From Macropodus opercularis (taxonomy: Eukaryota; Chordata; Actinopteri; Anabantiformes; Osphronemidae), in NCBI GenBank assembly GCA_030770545.1, contig CM061107.1:3002001-3066000 (forward strand): a stretch of 64,000 bases of DNA, written 5' to 3'. The notes beneath the pieces are model-generated. The model had not been told where the DNA came from, did not search any database, and saw nothing but the letters and a program-made list of their open reading frames with translations. Below, piece after piece: positions 60,801-64,000 of the stretch (its first letter is position 1; each line of letters begins with the position of its first letter). The position numbers and the translations under genes were made by a program.

Positions 60801-62661
60801 AAGCCAGATAGAAGGCGGAGCATAGCAGTGACAGGGATAAAAGCTGAGTTGGTTGCTGCTTTATCATATCAGGAGACTGGGGCGTGGGGGAAAACATGGC
60901 TACTTTTGCATCAGTAACAGGGAAAAAGCGGGGATGAGCATTTCGCACTGATGTATGCAGCAAACCCAAACATCGTGAATGGAAAAGAGAATCAGGCAGA
61001 GCCACATCTGTCTACTACTGTGTGAAGTGGCAGTGAGAAACAGCTGGGCTGAGGCCGGATGTGCGTGTGCGTTGCGCCGAAGCTCTCGTTTCAGTTTGGC
61101 AGGAGGTGCGGATGGTGTGTGATGGTGTCTGTGGTTGTGTGTTGGCTGCACGGACTCCACGTATTTACCATTTTGCGTAGCGAACGTGTGTTGGCCGCGT
61201 GTCCCTGCATTGTTCTGCGCCGTATGCAGGCTCATGTCTGCGTGAGGTTAAGCGATCCCGGCCTGTCTGAGGTCTGCTTCCCCCAGAGGCCGGGGCTGTG
61301 CATTGGAAAACCTCTGTGACGCGCTTCCTCTGTCTTTCATTCCCTCTGTCTGTCTCTCTCTCTCTCAGCCCAGGAGAACACAAGCAGAGGTGCTGCCTGC
61401 GCGAGGCACAAACCCCCACTTCCTCTGAAACTTCCAGCGCCGCTTTTTTCCTGTCCAGATTCCACAGCCATTAAACTTTCCTGGCAGGAATTCAGAAAAC
61501 AACTCAGAAGGGAGAGAGATGTGTGGAGGAGGGAGATGGGGGCTCCACCCTCCCTCGCCTCCTTGTCACCCTCGCCACCTCCTCTGGACATCTCAGATCT
61601 GTCGCTCCTGCCGACTACCTTAAATAAAGATCTGACTTCATACTTGTTTTTATTGCTGATCAGGTTTCCTGAAACATGTCTACTGGTTTTTGCAAAGGGA
61701 GGCCCCCTGCTCCACACTCAAGAGCTCGAATGATGTAAACCATGGTCTGACTGGTCTGAGGTAAATACTCATTCTGCAGCTTTACTACTAGCGAGGCTGT
61801 GGTTCACTGCTGGTAGTTACACAGCACATACAACATGGCCTCCCACTCGGCAGGACAGCTGAAGGAGAGGTTGCGCTACTGTGCTGGACGGCTTCTCGCT
61901 TTCTCACTTTCTGTCGATTGTGTCCGAGGGAAATTACATAGAGCTCGAGTGACTTTACGGCCGCTTTCAGTGGCACAGCTGGTGTAGAGATAAAAATGGA
62001 ACAGCACACATCCTAATAACTGAAGGTCTGCTACACACCACTGGGATTTAAAACAATAAAATTAAACTGCACTATGCTTGAGATTTGGACAATTTTGCGA
62101 AACTCAGAAATGCATCTATGATACCAGAACCAAAACATTAGATTCTCTCAGTTATGGTCATTTTTACCTTCACTAATGACTTATCATTACTTTTTAATCT
62201 AAATTTAGATATCACGATAACCACTGAGCAAAGGAAGTTGCTTAGCAACTAAATGTACACAATAGTCACAGACAGACTTAAAACATCAGACTGAGCCTTC
62301 TGCTAGAGGTCACACAGCCAGGGATGAAATATAAATCACATGTAGGATCAGGTAACCCAACGTTCAGACTGGATTTACCTGGAAGCTAACAAATCTGTGG
62401 GAACAGGAGGAGTCTGCACTTCGTTACCAAAGGCTGGCAGCGGCGTGTTTCCTCAGACTGGCTGCTCTGCTAGTGTCACAGCTCCAGTCTGGTAGATTCT
62501 CACTTAACTACAGGCCTCCACCAAACAGCATGCACGCAGCGTCCCCAGTGTCGCCTTCCTCAAGCTTTATCTGTTCGCAGCTTTCCTAAATCCCCAAAGA
62601 TTTAGAGGCCAAACCAGCTGCTCACAGCTGTAAAACCAAGAAAGGGTTTGATAAAGAAAGA

Positions 62662-62681
62662 AGTGTGTGTGTGTGCAAGAC

Positions 62682-62728
<47 letters not shown>

Positions 62729-62730
62729 GC
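62662..62730. repeat. (GT)n and (CAGA)n microsatellites
   Basis: A short GT run (about 62663-62675) is followed by about eleven CAGA tetramers to 62729. Confidence 0.95.
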
Positions 62731-62798
62731 GAGTCCTAAATGAGAACAATCTGGACTGTGTGAGGCGACTCGTCCACGAAGGGACGGCGAAGGAGCGT

Positions 62799-62838
62799 GG
62801 GAGGGAGGGAGGGAGGGAGGGAGTTAGGGAGGGAGGGA
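62799..62838. repeat. (GGGA)n tract
   Basis: GGGA tetramers, broken once by GTTA. The G-rich strand has four or more G-triplets and could fold as a G-quadruplex. Confidence 0.9.
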
Positions 62839-64000
62839 AGCAGCGAGAGGACGGGGAGTTTAAGCTCTCGTCGACGGGGAGAAGGAATGACAGGAGGAGA
62901 GGAACGTTTCAGACACCTGCGGCGGAAGCCCCGAGCGTTCGGTGGGAGATGGGGGAAGGAGAGGGGGCGCCGAGGGCTGAGCTGACTGACTGCAGAGCTC
63001 AGCGCTGGGCCGCACCAGACCAGAGTTAGCGCTGCTGTGAACAGCGCTGTAATAACTCAGGGACCGGGGGATTGAAAGGCGATAGCCTGGCAGGAATTGG
63101 TTTACAGCTAAAACAGCCGACACTTGTACACTGAGACTTCCCTTTCAGACAGAGGAAAACTTAAACGCAATTGGTGTAAGGGCAGCTTTCCTGTCTACGA
63201 ACGTTTGTGTGCACAGACCCGCGGCGAGTTCAGCAATGGAAACTACATGATGGAAGAGGACAGAGTGATGAAGACTGACTATGAGGCTATGAAAGCTGGT
63301 GATGATGATGTATAGCGCGGAGGTGGCAGCTTTGGCCAGCGGCTCCACCAGGTGTTTTCCAAAAGGCGAGCGTGTTGGACAGTCTCTGTGAGACTTCCTG
63401 TCCTCTGTTGGCTGGGATTAAGGAAAAGGATACAGGCCGATGGCTTCATACCAGCTGGTGCTGAGCATTAGCGGGTGTTTGGTTTATTTGCCTTTTTTGA
63501 TGTGGTGTTAAATGTCCTTAATAATCTGACATTAGGAAGTTTTAATACCTAAAGGAAACACTTCCTCAGTTGCACTACTTTTTTCACAGTACTCACATGC
63601 TTTAAGTTTTGTTCAAACGCAGGTTTGTCCTTCCACTACAAGAAGCTACGTGTTCATCTGAGATAGATCCTCATTCACAGAGAGACTTGCTCTAGATTAA
63701 AACAGAGCAATGGGGCTGCTGTTGTTTCACGTAGCAGTGAGTTGATGAAGTACGACTTGGCAAGTCCCGTTGGAAACACGTTGTGTGGAGCTTATTAGAT
63801 GCCAAAACACGGGACTGCGCAATTTGTAATACTCATAGATTTCAAATCCTGATAGAAACACAAAACAATGCACAAAAAATGAGCCCATGCATCGACACGC
63901 AGCCGGTGAAGGTGGTGAAGGTGCAGCAGAGCTTCCAGAGCAGACGCGTCCACCAAAACATCAAGTGACCGTGGAAGACAAAGGTGAACCTGGCTGAACA

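Larger units (their letters stand above)
45421..64000. other. Gene-poor region upstream of etv4 (18.6 kb)
   Basis: I looked for homeobox (MEOX1), cystine-knot (SOST) and other coding exons and found none. Open frames up to 157 codons occur but lack family resemblance or repeat tract-free content. The region holds microsatellites, fragments of transposon tails and scattered candidate regulatory motifs listed separately. GC-rich sequence at 62850-63060 could be a 5' exon or promoter of a gene beyond the window. Confidence 0.55.

Noticed and set aside
62667..63029. 120-codon ORF on +
   Set aside because: Its N-terminus is the CAGA microsatellite (TDRQ repeats) followed by the GGGA tract.
63868..63966. 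Short ORF tail near the window end as a first exon of another gene
   Set aside because: Only about 30 codons, no family recognised, and it ends in a stop before the window edge.
45421..64000. meox1 or sost exons upstream of etv4
   Set aside because: No homeobox (WFQNRR) or cystine-knot signature found in any frame.

Overview
This is nuclear DNA of a ray-finned (teleost) fish. The genes are split by short GT-AG introns, the intergenic DNA is rich in microsatellites, and both recognisable proteins are vertebrate-like. The ETV4 N-terminus (MDYKMDGYLDQQVPYTLAN) looks like fish Pea3 rather than mammalian ETV4. The species cannot be read from the sequence; the compact introns suggest a spiny-rayed fish, which is inference.

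There are two protein-coding genes in convergent orientation. dhx8 (+ strand, CDS 1143-7896, 23 coding exons, 1210 aa) encodes the DEAH-box spliceosome-release helicase DHX8/Prp22. etv4 (- strand, CDS 44562-20650, 12 coding exons, 509 aa) encodes the PEA3-subfamily ETS transcription factor. I joined every exon by hand, and both reading frames close exactly. DHX8 and ETV4 are also neighbours on human 17q21, so this is old synteny. MEOX1 and SOST, the next human genes, were not found here.

The striking feature is the DNA between and inside these genes. An ~11 kb array of a ~29-bp minisatellite (core CATACTATACTATGA) fills 9285-20319, between the two 3' ends. It is bracketed by two 320-bp direct copies (8954-9273 and 20321-20640, 4 mismatches, no gaps) of the etv4 3' UTR, including its AATAAA signal. 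A second array of the same unit (21060-23181) fills most of etv4 intron 11, which interrupts the ETS domain coding sequence. Decayed units continue from it to within about 10 bp of the exon 11 splice donor. The big array contains higher-order duplications, for example a ~1.84 kb segment repeated exactly 2895 bp away. A likely history is that the repeat arose in intron 11, then invaded or was copied into the 3' UTR with a long flanking duplication, then expanded by block duplication.

Region by region: 1-985 holds no gene I can see; 986-1142 is the dhx8 promoter and 5' UTR; 1143-8305 is dhx8; 8306-9273 is the convergent intergenic gap plus duplication copy A; 9285-20319 is the array; 20321-20649 is duplication copy B and the etv4 3' UTR; 20650-44562 is etv4, with large introns 4 (9.9 kb) and 3 (4.8 kb), the latter containing a CpG-rich promoter-like island at about 39.1-39.45 kb; 44563-45420 is the etv4 promoter region, with an inverted repeat and a CCAAT/GC/TATA-like cluster; 45421-64000 is about 18.5 kb with no recognisable gene, only microsatellites, transposon-tail fragments and candidate regulatory motifs.
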